Shown: positions 1 to 10,790, numbered from the stretch's first letter. The stretch is 64,000 nucleotides of DNA from Trametopsis cervina (GCA_022385755.1 MU278352.1:248001-312000); one strand, 5' to 3'. Numbers and translations are program-made. The notes: generated by a model from the sequence alone, not told the origin.

Positions 1-169
1 AACACAGTCCACCTCCCGCGTCGATCTAGGCACCACATATACACCACTCATCTGCACTGCAGCCGTCGTCATTGTACGTCTGGTCCTGCCCGCACCCACA
101 AATTTCGTTGAACATGCGCTCGCTTCGACAGAGTGCATGCTAGTCAGCGAACGAATCGCTCGTATGTTC

Positions 170-427
170 GAACAGAAATGGGGCCTTGGAGGACGCTCGA
201 GTTCGGTGCCGCCTCTAGAGCCACCCACGATCCCCGCGCACAGAACGAACGTAGCCCCCCTCATTTGGGTGACGTCGCGAAAACAATCAGCACCCGACCT
301 GCGAGTATATGCGTCTCGTCTCGTCTCTCGACCCAGCCTCTTCATGTGGTCCGCGCCTCATCTCACTGGGACTCTCAGGACGGGTCGTAATCATGAGCAG
401 GGACGGTCAAGATGGCCTTTGCCGGTC
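170..427 (+). repeat. Diverged dispersed/tandem repeat, copy A
   Basis: This copy shares an ordered set of short blocks with two others at 1379-1624 and 1626-1880. It opens with GGGGCCTTGGAGGACGCTCG and TTCGGTGC, followed by CCACGATCC, then a GCGAAAACA block and CGAGTATATG. Next come CCAGCCTC, CATCTCA and GACTCTCAGGA, and it ends near ATCATGAGCAGG. The same order and similar spacing in all three copies argue for common descent. Nothing in it looks coding, and it has no terminal inverted repeats that I can see. Confidence 0.6.
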
Positions 428-1023
428 AAAGCCCTCCTCCCCCCGATGCAAAGGCACGTCGAGTCTCGCAATCCACCCTCCCTCTCGCAGGACGCGGGCA
501 GGCGGGAGGAATAGTATGCGCGCGGACATCTCTCTGGACGTGCAACCCGAACATGGAAGTGCTTAGCGAACTCGCGTCTATCTACAAGCACCTGCCTTCG
601 TGCCGTTCATCCTTGACCCGGGACATTCGACCCACACATGCACGTGCGCATGCGCAGAGGCAACTCCTTGGCCGGTCCGTATTCCCCCCTAGGCAAATTG
701 CGCGCTATGTCATCAGAGATTTAGCATGCCAGAACGCGACGGATCTACACCATCCGCCTACAGCAAACAATCTCACGCGTAGTCTCTACGTCGACGCTCG
801 ACGAGCTGCCACCAAAAGCCAAAGACTCCATTCAGCATCGCACAACCCATGAGAACGCAAGTGGCACGTCGACGAGGGTGTCTAGGGTGTCCAGCGCGAC
901 GAGGTCAAGCAGTTCGTTACGAGGTCTAGGCTTAGCTCGGAGCGCAGGGGTCGGTAGGCTGTTCGTCAGGGATCCAAGAAAGCAAGGGAAGATCAACTCG
1001 TAGCTGGTGGAAGAAGATGCCGG

Positions 1024-1073
1024 CCCTCTCTCACCTCTCCCCTCTCCCCTCCTCCCCTCCTCCCCTCCTGCCC
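1024..1073 (+). repeat. Polypyrimidine tract (TCC/CCTCC-rich)
   Basis: About 50 bases are C or T with only two purine interruptions, and the stretch contains repeated CCCTCCT units. It could be a slipped-strand microsatellite or could adopt a triplex structure. No gene is recognised beside it. Confidence 0.7.
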
Positions 1074-1378
1074 AACGGTGGTGCTTCCGCACTCGCCTGG
1101 TCCACACCGCTTGACGACTCGGAAACCTGGATTCGTGATGCAGATGCATACAGGTGCTCCGCCACCTTTACGCTTGAACGTGCGACTGCGATTTGTGACT
1201 GGAACTGTGCGCCAATTTTCCGGTTTATGGGTGAGTGGGACTCTGCTGCTGCGCTCTCACCCCGGCTAGAGGTTCGACAAGCTTCGGTCAACACCCGTAC
1301 GCACCGTTTGCTCTTGCTTTGATGACATATTAGGTGTCTGATCAGCGATGCGGGACTGAACGACCCTTGGCCACCAGC

Positions 1379-1624
1379 GAGACGGGGTTTTTGAAGACGT
1401 TCGGTGCGCGCTGCATGAGCGGGGGCTTACGCAGCAGTACGAGCAAGCGTACCCGACTTCCGAGTATATGTGTACGCCCCGTCTCTCCGAGCCAGCCTCT
1501 CCTATCTTCTCCGCATCTCATCTCTCACTATGACTCTCAGGATGGGACATATCATGAGCAGGAATGGAGGAGTATCTTCGCTTCCTCGGTGTGTGCGATG
1601 TAGAGCAAGATGGCCTTTGTCGGT
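1379..1624 (+). repeat. Diverged repeat, copy B
   Basis: This copy has the same block order as copy A: GGGG-TTTTTGAAGACG with TTCGGTGC, a GCAAGCG..CGAGTATATG block, GAGCCAGCCTC, CATCTCA, GACTCTCAGGATGGG and ATCATGAGCAGG. It ends in AAGATGGCCTTTGTCGGTC, matching the end of copy A. It runs directly into copy C in the same orientation, so B and C are a head-to-tail pair. Confidence 0.6.
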
Positions 1625-1625
1625 C

Positions 1626-1880
1626 GAGAAGAAAGGGGGCCTTTGAGGATGCTCGACTTCGGTGCGCGCCGCTGCCGCTTCCAGAGCCCCCCACGATCCG
1701 TACGCAGACGATCGCATCTCGTACGCCCACTCACTTTGGAGAATGTGGCGAAAGCAAAAGCAGTGCGAGCAAGCGCGCCCAACGTCCGAGGATGTGCGTG
1801 CGTCATTCCGAGCCAGCCTATCATATGTGGTATTCAGCTCACTGGAACTGACAGGACGGACAGTATCATGTGTAGGGACT
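1626..1880 (+). repeat. Diverged repeat, copy C
   Basis: This copy starts with GGGGGCCTTTGAGGATGCTCG and TTCGGTGC, then CCCACGATCC, a GCGAAAGCAAAAGCA block, CGAGGATGTG, GAGCCAGCCT, a CTCACTGGAACT segment, GGACGG and ATCATGTGTAGGGAC. Its head matches copy A better than copy B does. The three copies are too diverged to be recent duplicates. Confidence 0.6.
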
Positions 1881-2975
1881 GCGGTCCATGCCGGCGCCGT
1901 GGTGACTTTGCTGCTGTAGTAGTCGTCCGCGATCTCTGAAGTATAACAGCGTCGATCGCCATACTCGGAGGCTCTGTACCGCATGTGCACATGAACACTT
2001 TCGTAATCGCAACACGTACTTTGGAAATAGTAGACAAGCAGGCGGAGGCGGCGATAAGTCCATATGCATCTGCACGAGCAAGTATATTCGATTTCCCAGT
2101 ATAGTACTAGCTACACAAGTAGAGAAGTGGTGTAGACTTTAATGAATGGTGTAAATTCAGAGACCGAGGCTTGTCTTGTCAGCATGTGGAGTTCCGGAGC
2201 GCTTGCACGTCGGTCAGGATACAACATTGTTTGTCTTACACAGCGATATACGTCCGTCTGACCTCTCTACTTTCCAGGAGAAGCGTGGTGTGTCGATAGG
2301 GATGTTTCTGATGATGACCTCGACCGATTGAAGGGAGTGGATGGTTTCTGCATATTTCCATGCTAGGTCGAAGAGTAGCCCCTCGTCGGCCTAGTCCGAT
2401 TCGTAGAGCCATTTAATGGATAGGGATATCTGTTCAATGCATGTAGTCGATTATGCACAGTCGTCAATCAAGTCACTCGATATTTGCCAGGCTGTGCAAG
2501 CACTGTTCGCAGTATACACGTACGGGCTGTGCTGCCTAATGAACGGTGCGCTGCTTGCACAGACCCCGCAAAAAGATTGTGGCTGATTCATGCATCATCT
2601 AGCAGATGAAGGAATGTCCTCAACCACCGAGTGAACACGACGTAGGGCCTGACTAGAAGCCATGACATGCATCCTTCTGTGTGCCATATTTCAAGGTTCA
2701 CGACTCCATATTGGACACCTGAGCGCACCATACAGTACTCATAATTCCGTCAAGCGCGGCCTGGTGGGAAGCGTGCGTTGGACACGGCTTCACGCAGCAA
2801 GCCGTGAAGAACCACACTTCAAGGTTCACGGTTCGCCGAGAAACTTCCTCACCCTCCACGCCCCCTACCAGTGCTCAAACACGAGCGTACAGGATGAGCC
2901 TATAAGTTCACTCAACGAGGGCGTTGAATGTCATCACAACAACAGTAACAACGCCAACTGCATCCGCCATACGAC

Positions 2976-4163
2976 ATGCTATCAAGCGCTTTTACAATAT
3001 TCTTTCCCCTGCTCAGCCTTGTCCTCGGCACAAGAGCTCTCAGATATTTGACCACGCATGCCACTATTCGTGTCACTGCGTTGAAAAATATCCGAGAGCT
3101 CTTGTCTCCCAAGGATATTTCGGTCCATACTCAGCTACAAGCAAGGTCAACCCCCAACATGCGCCTCGTGCGCGCTTTTGGCCTCACCAATACCTTCGTA
3201 TCTTCAAGCGAAGACGTACATGCTCAGTTCACGCTCCGTGCGCGCAACCTGATCTCTGCCGCCACACCGAAAGGAGGCTGGCAATCTTTCGAGGACGCGA
3301 CTGTCGAGGTCGTCAACAGTCTTCTTCCGGCTTCTCCTAATGAACGTATCCCCTTCGACTCTTTCGTTCAGCACGTAACCCTGAAGATAATTCTTCATAC
3401 CCTCTTTGAAGTCCCTATGGACAGCCTTGACGACGTAGGTATCGCGCTGATTTCCCATGGGATAAACCAGCTGTGGAGATTGTCCAAGACCCCCGAGGAA
3501 CTCCCTCCCCATCTCCTTCCTGCAATCAATGCCCACCTTCACGCATGGATACCAGATATCCCGAACCCGCTCGACTTCGTCGTACCAACCTTCGAAACTC
3601 TGTGGCGTGTTGTGGCGATAACGGTCGCTTTGGGACACAAGGACGAGTCGGCTGTCCGTGCACTGCAAGCACTCCTGGAGAACCCAACCAAGAGTCAGTT
3701 TCAACATTTCGCACAAGAAGACCCCAGCGTCTCCGCCATTGTTGCGGAAGTGATGCGTCTCTACCCCGCCACCAAGAGCATCTCGCGGGCATCTCAGGAA
3801 GCTCCTCCTACCCTACTCTCCAGAGCTATCCGCTCTATCATCCCCCTTCGCCGTGACCCTGTCGTCCTCGTCGCGGACATCCGCTCCGTCCAACGTGACC
3901 CGGAGATCTGGGGCACGAACGCCGACGAATTCGACCCTATGAGACATCGGACACTCACCGGAGACCAGCAACGTGCTCTGCTAGGCTTCGGATTAGGCAA
4001 GCTACAGTGTGTAGCGAGCAGCTGGGCTCCTGTTGCAGTCGGCCTCATCGCCGCCGCTGTGATCAACAGGCTCAGAGACGGCGTCGAGATTGTGGAAGGG
4101 GAAGGTGTGGGAGACAGAGATGGATGGGATGGATGGGCGGTGATTACTTCGCCTCTGGCTTAA
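2976..4163 (+). CDS. Short cytochrome P450-like protein, intronless
   Basis: This is a 395-residue protein read from one uninterrupted frame. It has a hydrophobic N-terminal anchor (about residues 1-22) that would hold it in the ER membrane. A K-helix ExxR motif is seen as EVMRLYP (about residue 260), followed by a region like the PERF motif around DEFDPMRH. The heme-ligand loop FGLGKLQC retains the cysteine that would bind heme iron. Typical fungal P450s are about 500 residues. The oxygen-activating AGxDT motif of the I-helix is not recognisable, and the distance between the expected I-helix and ExxR is short. The usual basic residue in the heme loop is also missing. In this family such proteins hydroxylate hydrophobic substrates, but activity here is doubtful. 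It may be a truncated or specialised P450; the substrate is unknown. Confidence 0.75.
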   Translation: MLSSAFTIFFPLLSLVLGTRALRYLTTHATIRVTALKNIRELLSPKDISVHTQLQARSTPNMRLVRAFGLTNTFVSSSEDVHAQFTLRARNLISAATPKGGWQSFEDATVEVVNSLLPASPNERIPFDSFVQHVTLKIILHTLFEVPMDSLDDVGIALISHGINQLWRLSKTPEELPPHLLPAINAHLHAWIPDIPNPLDFVVPTFETLWRVVAITVALGHKDESAVRALQALLENPTKSQFQHFAQEDPSVSAIVAEVMRLYPATKSISRASQEAPPTLLSRAIRSIIPLRRDPVVLVADIRSVQRDPEIWGTNADEFDPMRHRTLTGDQQRALLGFGLGKLQCVASSWAPVAVGLIAAAVINRLRDGVEIVEGEGVGDRDGWDGWAVITSPLA

Positions 4164-4585
4164 GCATCTACCCTGGCGAGGGTGTAGGGTTCGTTAGCTG
4201 CGCATTTATTAATCTGCTCCGTATTTAAGATTGGGTTTCTTGATCATAAAGCTTGTATACGTCTTGGGCCCTGTAATATGTCGTACTTAGTGTTATATTA
4301 GAGTTCAAAGGCTCTGTATTCTAGTATAATTCCGAAGTGTTATCTCGAGTCCCCGGAAACCTTTGAACTGCATTGGTGGCTGAATAGAAATCGTTTTTTC
4401 CCTACCTCTTTTGTTTTGAGCCCAGCTGTGTAGGATAGGGGGGTGATGCCTTAATTTGAAGGAATCCAGCATGTTTGAGCAACCCACTGCTATAGTATAG
4501 TGATTCGCTATTGAAGAGGGGAGTAGAGTGTATTATGGTGTTGTGAATTAAACATCAGTAATAGTATAGCGAGCACAATCCACAT
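4164..4585. other. Intergenic, P450-like to TrpRS (convergent)
   Basis: This AT-richer spacer lies between two convergent genes and probably holds both 3' ends. No other gene or RNA is seen. Confidence 0.7.
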
Positions 4586-5964
4586 CTACACGAGCCCAAC
4601 CATTGTCCTCACCTGCTTGATGGTCTCCTCCGAAAGCACTTGGGCCTTCTCTGCCCCATCTCGCGCGACCTGCTGGAGGTACACCGGCTCAGCCCGCAGC
4701 CTCTCGAACTCAGACCGCGGCTTGCGCATGAGCTCCAACACTGCTGCTGCCACGTCAGCCTTGAGCTCGCCATGACCCTTGGCCTTGTAACGCTTTGCGA
4801 CGTCGGTGACATCCTCGTCCGTGCATGCCGCGAGTATGGTCAGTAGGTTGGACGTGCCGGGTCGATTGGATGGGTCATATGTGACCCCACGAATAGAGTC
4901 CGTCACCGCGGCGCGAATTTTGGTTTGGATCTGTGCGTCTGTGTCGGTGAGGAGGATCCGGGATGATTGATCTGGGGAGGACTTTGACATTTTGGAGCTC
5001 GGATCCTTCAGAGGTAGCAGGCGCCGTGTGGGTGCTGATTACTCGTCCATCAACGTAAACCAATAAGCGGCGTTCCAAGTGATAGGCTTACTCGCGACGT
5101 ATTCAGGGAGTGGGAACAGGGTGCCGAATGTACGGTTGAATGTGTCGCCGATGTCTCGCGCGAGCTCCAGGTGTTGTTTCTGGTCCTCGCCTGCGGGCAC
5201 GTGGGTCGCTCTGTAGCTCCGCTCAGCACGGTATTGGGTAATCGTGAAAGGAGTGCTCACTTGTAGAGAAGGATGTCTGCAGATTGCAGGACCGGATATG
5301 TGAACAGGCCGGCGTTCAACATGGACTCGTCCACCTCGGACTCGTCATTAGCGTTCCTAGATGCAGCAATTTGCGCCTGCGTACCGTTCATGCTTGGTCA
5401 CGCTGGTATGGTGAGTGGGTGATGATACATCGCGCACCTTCCATGTTGTCATGTGACGCAATTTACCGATGGGTGTTATGCAGTTGAACAGCCAGGCGAG
5501 CTCGACGTGGTGTGGGTTCTACAGACCGGTCAGCAATGGTGAAAAGAACATCAATTCAAACCACCTTGCCTCATCCTGGTGGAATATAATTGAACTATTT
5601 GGGTCGAGCCCAATAGCCAATAATGCCGCGAGCATATCTCGCCGGGCAAGGGAGTGTCTTCGGGTCTTGCGGCAGCGTGAGCGAGTGCCAGCCAACAATA
5701 GAGAAGAGCAGCTTGTCTTGCGACGTGCTGTCGCGCTGCAGCTTGACCCAGTTCTGCAGCGCACCGAGGAAGTTGCCTAGCTGACCAGCCAATGAGCGTG
5801 ACGCACGTACGTGAGGGAAATGTGCGCACATGAGGCATGCCTGTGGGTCGGATGCCTGAGAATATGGTATGAGGCTTGTTTTGGTGTTGTAAGGACGCGA
5901 TGGTACGCGTTCCATGCTGTTGTATGAGCCTACTGGCTGTTCTGGACAGCATCCTCAACTCCAT
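4586..5964 (-). CDS. MSW1: Mitochondrial tryptophanyl-tRNA synthetase, one-base frameshift in exon 2
   Basis: This class I synthetase charges mitochondrial tRNA-Trp with tryptophan. Exons (complement) are 5830-5964, 5570-5780, 5438-5518, 5261-5376, 5092-5210 and 4586-5034; together they would give about 369 residues, normal for the family. Motifs include the HIGH-type signature [12 protein letters not shown], split by intron 1, and KMSKS (SSKMSKSS) at the start of the last exon. Conserved GEDQKQH and PGTSNLL blocks are also present. The N-terminus is basic and hydroxylated, as in a mitochondrial presequence. Exon 2 is 211 nt, one base too long: the frame shifts between QDPKTL and ARRDMLAAL at a CCC run (GGG on the + strand, 5650-5652). 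Intron 2 (5519-5569) begins with GC rather than GT. The shift may be a sequencing error or a genuine null allele. Confidence 0.85.
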
Positions 5965-6266
5965 GACAGACCAGCCGGTGCCTAAGGTGTTGCAACTTCA
6001 ATGCTACGTGCTGTTGGGCATGTATACTTAATTTATTGTATACACACCTTGAACCAAATCAATCTCCTTGTATGACGATATGATGGACGAGAGACGACGC
6101 CAACTGCGTCTCGTTTCTGCGACCAATGAATCTCGATTTCCTGATATGACCGCTAGATAGGCGCGGCCGCTTTACCCAGCCTCTCACAGACTGCATCTTA
6201 GTCATTCTCCTTGAAGTTGCTGCTGTATTGTCACGCGATATAACCACTATAAACTAGCAGTATTGG
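5965..6266. promoter_or_regulatory. Divergent promoter region, TrpRS and F-box genes
   Basis: About 300 bp separate the two divergent start codons. A TATA-like ATTTATTGTATAC segment lies near 6030, but no clear shared element can be assigned. Confidence 0.4.
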
Positions 6267-7842
6267 ATGGAGTATTCAACGCTGGACCAGAAGGTATGCT
6301 ATTCACGCACAACTCTCTCTGATATTGTCCGCCGGTTAATGAGCAACACAGGTGGTTCATCGACATGAGACCTCTTCCTCAACGTGCATCAGTACGAACA
6401 CGAAAGCCCTGCCGCAGCTGAACTTCGACGTCTTGCACGAAGTTATGCGGCAGGTCCAACGAAGAACACTGCTGCATATGATGTACACATGCCGCGCCCT
6501 TTATCAAAGCGGTGTACCATTGCTTTTGGCCTCAGAAATCAGGTTCAACCTCGACTGGGGCTTGCGGCGGTTCTATTCCTTTTATCGTTATGTCGTGGCA
6601 AATGTCTCTCGCTGCCAGCATCTCCGCTCCCTCGCCCTAGACCTATTGTACGCTAACATTTGTGAACGGACGGGCTTGATTCGAGAGGCTCTGCTGGCAG
6701 TCGCACACAATGCCTCGAACCTGGAAAGTTTGCATATTACAGGATACATTTTCCATCTGGACCCTCGCTATGCGGAAGCCTTCGGGTCTCTCAAAAACTT
6801 GAAGCAACTGAGAATACACCAATATGATGCAACTACCGTACCGCTCCTCTCCCACTTGAAATCCCCTCTTCGCCACCTTGATATCACATTCTCGAGTAGT
6901 TTCACCGAGTCCACTGAGAATGGTTTCATCGAGGCCGTAAAACCATATTACGAGACTCTCGAGACCATTCGCGCCTCCCGCTGCAGCCTGCCTGATATAC
7001 TGGAGCCTACAGTAGCCTTCACACATATTACAAGTCTGCACTTCAGGGACCTCCTCAATTGCGACGGCCCATTCCTCATGAAGAGCTTCCCGAATCTCCG
7101 CGACCTCAGCGTTATCGGTGACAGAAACAGAACGGAATTTTCCCCTCGGACCATTCGCCAGAAAAGCATCGCAGAACAATTACGTTCGAAATGTGGTTGG
7201 CCTTCGTTGGATACTTTTGCCGGTTCCGTGTTGTGGCTTTACGCTTGGGGCATAATATGTCCTATCCATAATCTAAGCCTGGAAGATGCTAGTTGCGATA
7301 TACATCCGGCATTTTATCTCGATGTGTGCAAAGTTGCAAAGCCGTCTCAGCTGTATATTGCTTCCGCCACTGGCCAACATATGTACGGGATTATAGGAGG
7401 CATTGTACCCACAGTACGGACATTCAAACTCTATACAAGCAACCTGCGCTTGCCCAGCATGGAAAACCCCCTTGTGAGTGCATGTATGATCGAACAGTGT
7501 TTGTGCTGACATCGGGTCAAGCGCACCTGGCAATCGTCTGTGCCATTGACGAGCTCGTTGACAGAGCTAACACTGGTCTTCGACATGTACCACACCGAAA
7601 ACAACGCCTGTCAGCCTCCATTCCACGACGGCAACTTATCACGGGAACTCGCAGACGCTTTTCATTTGCTCCAATCAATCCAGGTGATACTGAACTGGTC
7701 TAGACAGGAGCATTCGTGCATTATCTGGGAAGTGGAGAGGTTGGATGAACGTGTGCAGCTGCATGAGAGAATGACAGAGAGACGAGAATGTGCAGGTGTG
7801 CGAGCGCCGCAGAACGCTTGTGAATGCATCCGCATAGGATAG
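6267..7842 (+). CDS. F-box/leucine-rich-repeat-like protein
   Basis: The spliced model is 6267-6293, 6352-7473 and 7522-7842, giving 489 residues. The start was chosen because a 27-nt first exon with an ATG joins in frame to the long exon, whose own first in-frame codon is not ATG. Residues about 25-70 resemble an F-box (ALPQLNFDVLHEVMRQV..LLHMMYTCRAL). The rest has irregular leucine-rich segments (HLRSLALDL, NLESLHITG, NLKQLRIH, PLRHLDITF, NLRDLSVIG), as in the large F-box families of Agaricomycetes. Such proteins recruit substrates to SCF ubiquitin ligases through Skp1. The substrate is not known. The C-terminal exon reads openly but is less diagnostic. Confidence 0.7.
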
Positions 7843-10148
7843 ACATGTAGGATTTCGCCCGCATTAGTCTCGATGTGCGCGTATCTCGAACCTGGGTGTT
7901 TTCTACCAATTCAATGTTTGGGGTAAACGATGCGGGAGGTGGATAAGAAAATGCATTCGAAGGAGTAATTTACTGAACGGTCCTTCCGATCTGCACCAGC
8001 GAGCGAGCTGCAAGAGCATCCGCCCGCTATCCTGTCCACTCCGCGTTGATCATCCGGGGGTACTGCAAACACGCACACCCTTCCCGAACCCTGGACTTTC
8101 TTGTCGCATCCCATCGGATATGAAAACGAAGACATAGAAGCCTACCGTCGGTACATGTTGAAGCGTGCACTGTATATGTACCGAGCGTGTATACGCCGTT
8201 GTAGGCGATGCCCAGCACGAACGAACCGCACGGTCGAACCCTGCGGGCGGCGTTCTAGCAGTGAGAAGGCGAGAACTTTGGCAAGGTCGGATGTCGGTGC
8301 GAGTTATTGGCGACGGTGCGAACGTGAAGAGCAGGCTTGAACTTTATGGTGGCGCGCTGAAGCTTGCGGCAAGCAACGCCACGAGCACCCTTGCATGGCT
8401 GGTGGCATTAGTAAGGTGTCGATATCCAAGCTAGCGAGTGCTGCAAGGTGGCGTTGGACAGCTGAAGATGAGGAAGAGCGATAGAACGCGAGACACACAC
8501 CAGTATCAAAGCAATGTCGCGTTCTCCGCGAACACATTGAGTATAGGCCCAGTCTAGCCGCAGCTGGTTCGCCCACTGCACCCGAGACACACTATCGGGC
8601 ACTCACCTCTTAAGATTGTCACCGGGAGCTGATGGTATCAACGTACGTACAGGGCCCGTTCAGTCTGATCAGCGGGGGCGTATGACGTCGCAAGGTGCAT
8701 TGATTGGGACGTGCAGAAGAACAAGAAAGTTGGCCCATAAGTGGTGAGCTCCCCCGTCAGACGGGGCTTCTCGACCTACACGTGTAGAGAACCGTCGAGC
8801 GTTGATATGCTTCGTGAGGCACTGGTCGCTGCGCAGCGGTGTGACGACGAGGGAGGCGACACGCCTCTCATTGAAGTTGCCCAGCAGAGCGATGCTACTG
8901 TACTGTGCGCGATGATAATCAGTCGCATAGGCCAACGACACGTCTCGCGCCATTGTCCTTGCCGGCGCCGATGCTGTGAATGAATAGACAACAGGGGGAT
9001 GCTTCTCCATCGCAGCCGGCCTGCCCCATATGTGCCATCTATTGAGGGGCGACGCAGCGCCCTTCTGCGGGTGTATTGTCTGTTTGAAGTAAGAGAAACA
9101 GAAGCCACGTCGATGCGCTGGGCTGTTCCCATGGCCCTGGATCCGTAGAGGCCCCGTTGCCAATAGGGGGATTACGCCAGAGACGATCTCGCGGGTTCGA
9201 CGTCCAGCCTCTTCACCAGAGCATGGGCGCCCTCTCACGAATCCACCACTGGGCCGTGCTGGTGGGACAATCCGTGCATTCAGTCGCGGAAACGCCTGAC
9301 GCGGGGCCAGTGCAGCTCAAAGATGCGGTATTTTCTGTTCTGATTGCGCGGTGGCAGCGAAGGGATGCAGTAGGCAGCACTCTCTCGCTGTGAGCCGCAA
9401 AAGCTGTGGAGGAATTTTTCGGTGAGATTGACAGGGCGGGAGAGAGATGTGGATGTACGCCCACCTGGCTATCGAGCCGGACGCGCTAAGGCTAGGGATA
9501 TTCCGGGAATTCTGACAATCTGACAATGTCGTACACAGCTGTACACAGGCTTAGCCTAGACACTGACAAACGCGGTCCCGCCGCCGTTACGAATTGAACC
9601 GGGCTCACGCGACCTTTGGGCGGCCGCTGAGAAGTGCCAGCCAGGTGACTGCCTGCGAGGCAGTGGTGGGTGTGTTCTGCGTCGAACATCTAAGCAGGTG
9701 AACGTAAAGGAAAAAAATACAAGGATAATTACAACGCATTGTCTCTGGCTAGCGACGCAGCGTGCGTGCTTGATATTGCGCATCGCCTCGTGCCCGCCGT
9801 CGACGACAATTCCGACGCAGCCGTCTTTTGTACTTGGCTGCGACTGTGCTTGCAGAAATGGAGAAACAAGAACGCGGGCGGTCGAGGCCAGACTCGTTTG
9901 TTCCGGATGCGGCAGCCACGGAACATGCCGCCCCGCTTTGGGACGGTGCCCGGGACCGATGGGATCACATCTGGTTCCGGATTCGGAATGGAGTTGCGGG
10001 CCCACTGGGCTGCTCAGGTGCTCAAGCTCTTCCCATATTTAACCTCCTACTCCTCCTGTCCCGTCGCCCCCGTCGCCCTGCATATCTCAAACCTCCCGTC
10101 GCCGTCGCCGTCCTCACCCACGTACTCTACGCTCCCAGTACCCCCATA
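7843..10148. other. Gene-poor intergenic region
   Basis: No recognisable gene was found in 2.3 kb. A 189-codon frame on the minus strand (8669-9238) has no family resemblance and conflicts with other frames. The last ~120 bp carry a TATA-like element for the downstream small gene. Confidence 0.55.
10034..10042 (+). promoter_or_regulatory. TATA-like element upstream of the 214-residue ORF
   Basis: CATATTTAA lies about 107 bp before the chosen ATG at 10149. It supports that start over upstream in-frame codons, which would put the element inside the coding region. Confidence 0.4.
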
Positions 10149-10790
10149 ATGGCCCTCGTTGTCCCCGCACACCGCATCCAAGGCGTCTTCGGCAGCCCGA
10201 GCTGGTCCTCAATCCTCCCCGCATCTGGAGCAGCATCCCAGTCGCACGAGATGTCTTTCAACGCCCTCCCGAACGCATCCTTCTCCTCCGTGCGCAACCG
10301 TGCAGCCGCTGCCAACCTCTCCTACGTCGCCGCCCGCACAGCGTTCGCTTCTGTCCCCGTTACGCCTGTCGTAACACGGCCGCGCAGATCGTCCATACAC
10401 GGCGCGACGACACCCGTGAGCAACCGCCGCGCACCTCCTCCCCCGCCTACTGTCCGCACGTCCGTAATATCGGTCGACGATCCCTTCGCGGACAGACCCA
10501 TCGAGCCCGTCTACGTCGTCCAGCCTACACCGAGGTCCCTCACACAAAGCCGCATGTCGACGTCCTTCCCGCGAACCCAACTGGCCTCACATACTACATC
10601 AAACTACACCTACTCCTCGATCGCACCCCAGCGGGCACAGCGCGACGCACAGCGCACCGCACGGCTCGTCGCCAGTGTGCTACTCAGCCGGACGAATGGG
10701 AGGCCGATGCGAAAGAGGTGTCCGTCGCCGACGGAGGAGAAGGTGTACGTGAAGAGCGGGCTGTCGCAGATGATCGCTGTCGACGCCTGA
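10149..10790 (+). CDS. Hypothetical proline/serine-rich protein
   Basis: This is a 214-residue single-exon frame with a coding-like bias to C in third positions. I do not recognise a family. It is rich in Ser, Pro, Arg and Ala, contains a short polyproline run (APPPPPTV) and an acidic patch VDDPFADRPIEPVYVV, and has a basic C-terminal part (NGRPMRKRCPSPTEEK). No signal peptide or membrane segment is seen, so it is likely intrinsically disordered. The frame stays open upstream, but the first ATG is placed after a TATA-like element. It could be a lineage-specific gene. Confidence 0.5.
   Translation: MALVVPAHRIQGVFGSPSWSSILPASGAASQSHEMSFNALPNASFSSVRNRAAAANLSYVAARTAFASVPVTPVVTRPRRSSIHGATTPVSNRRAPPPPPTVRTSVISVDDPFADRPIEPVYVVQPTPRSLTQSRMSTSFPRTQLASHTTSNYTYSSIAPQRAQRDAQRTARLVASVLLSRTNGRPMRKRCPSPTEEKVYVKSGLSQMIAVDA

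Larger units (their letters stand above)
1..2975. other. Left-hand region without a recognised gene
   Basis: No reading frame here resembles a known family, and the open frames overlap each other on both strands without a consistent splice structure. The visible structure is a diverged ~250 bp repeat present three times (annotated separately) and a pyrimidine-rich tract near 1.05 kb. The stretch from about 2.0 to 2.9 kb is plain mixed-composition sequence that presumably includes the promoter of the P450-like gene. Confidence 0.6.

Noticed and set aside
9180..9200. GGGTTCGAC segments (also near 34675 and 52255) resembling tRNA T-arms
   Set aside because: No matching acceptor stem, D-arm or anticodon arm could be drawn around any of them.
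8669..9238. 189-codon minus-strand frame in a gene-poor region
   Set aside because: No family resemblance, unusual composition rich in Arg/Ala/Ser as in shadow frames of GC-rich DNA, and overlapping frames on both strands are equally long.
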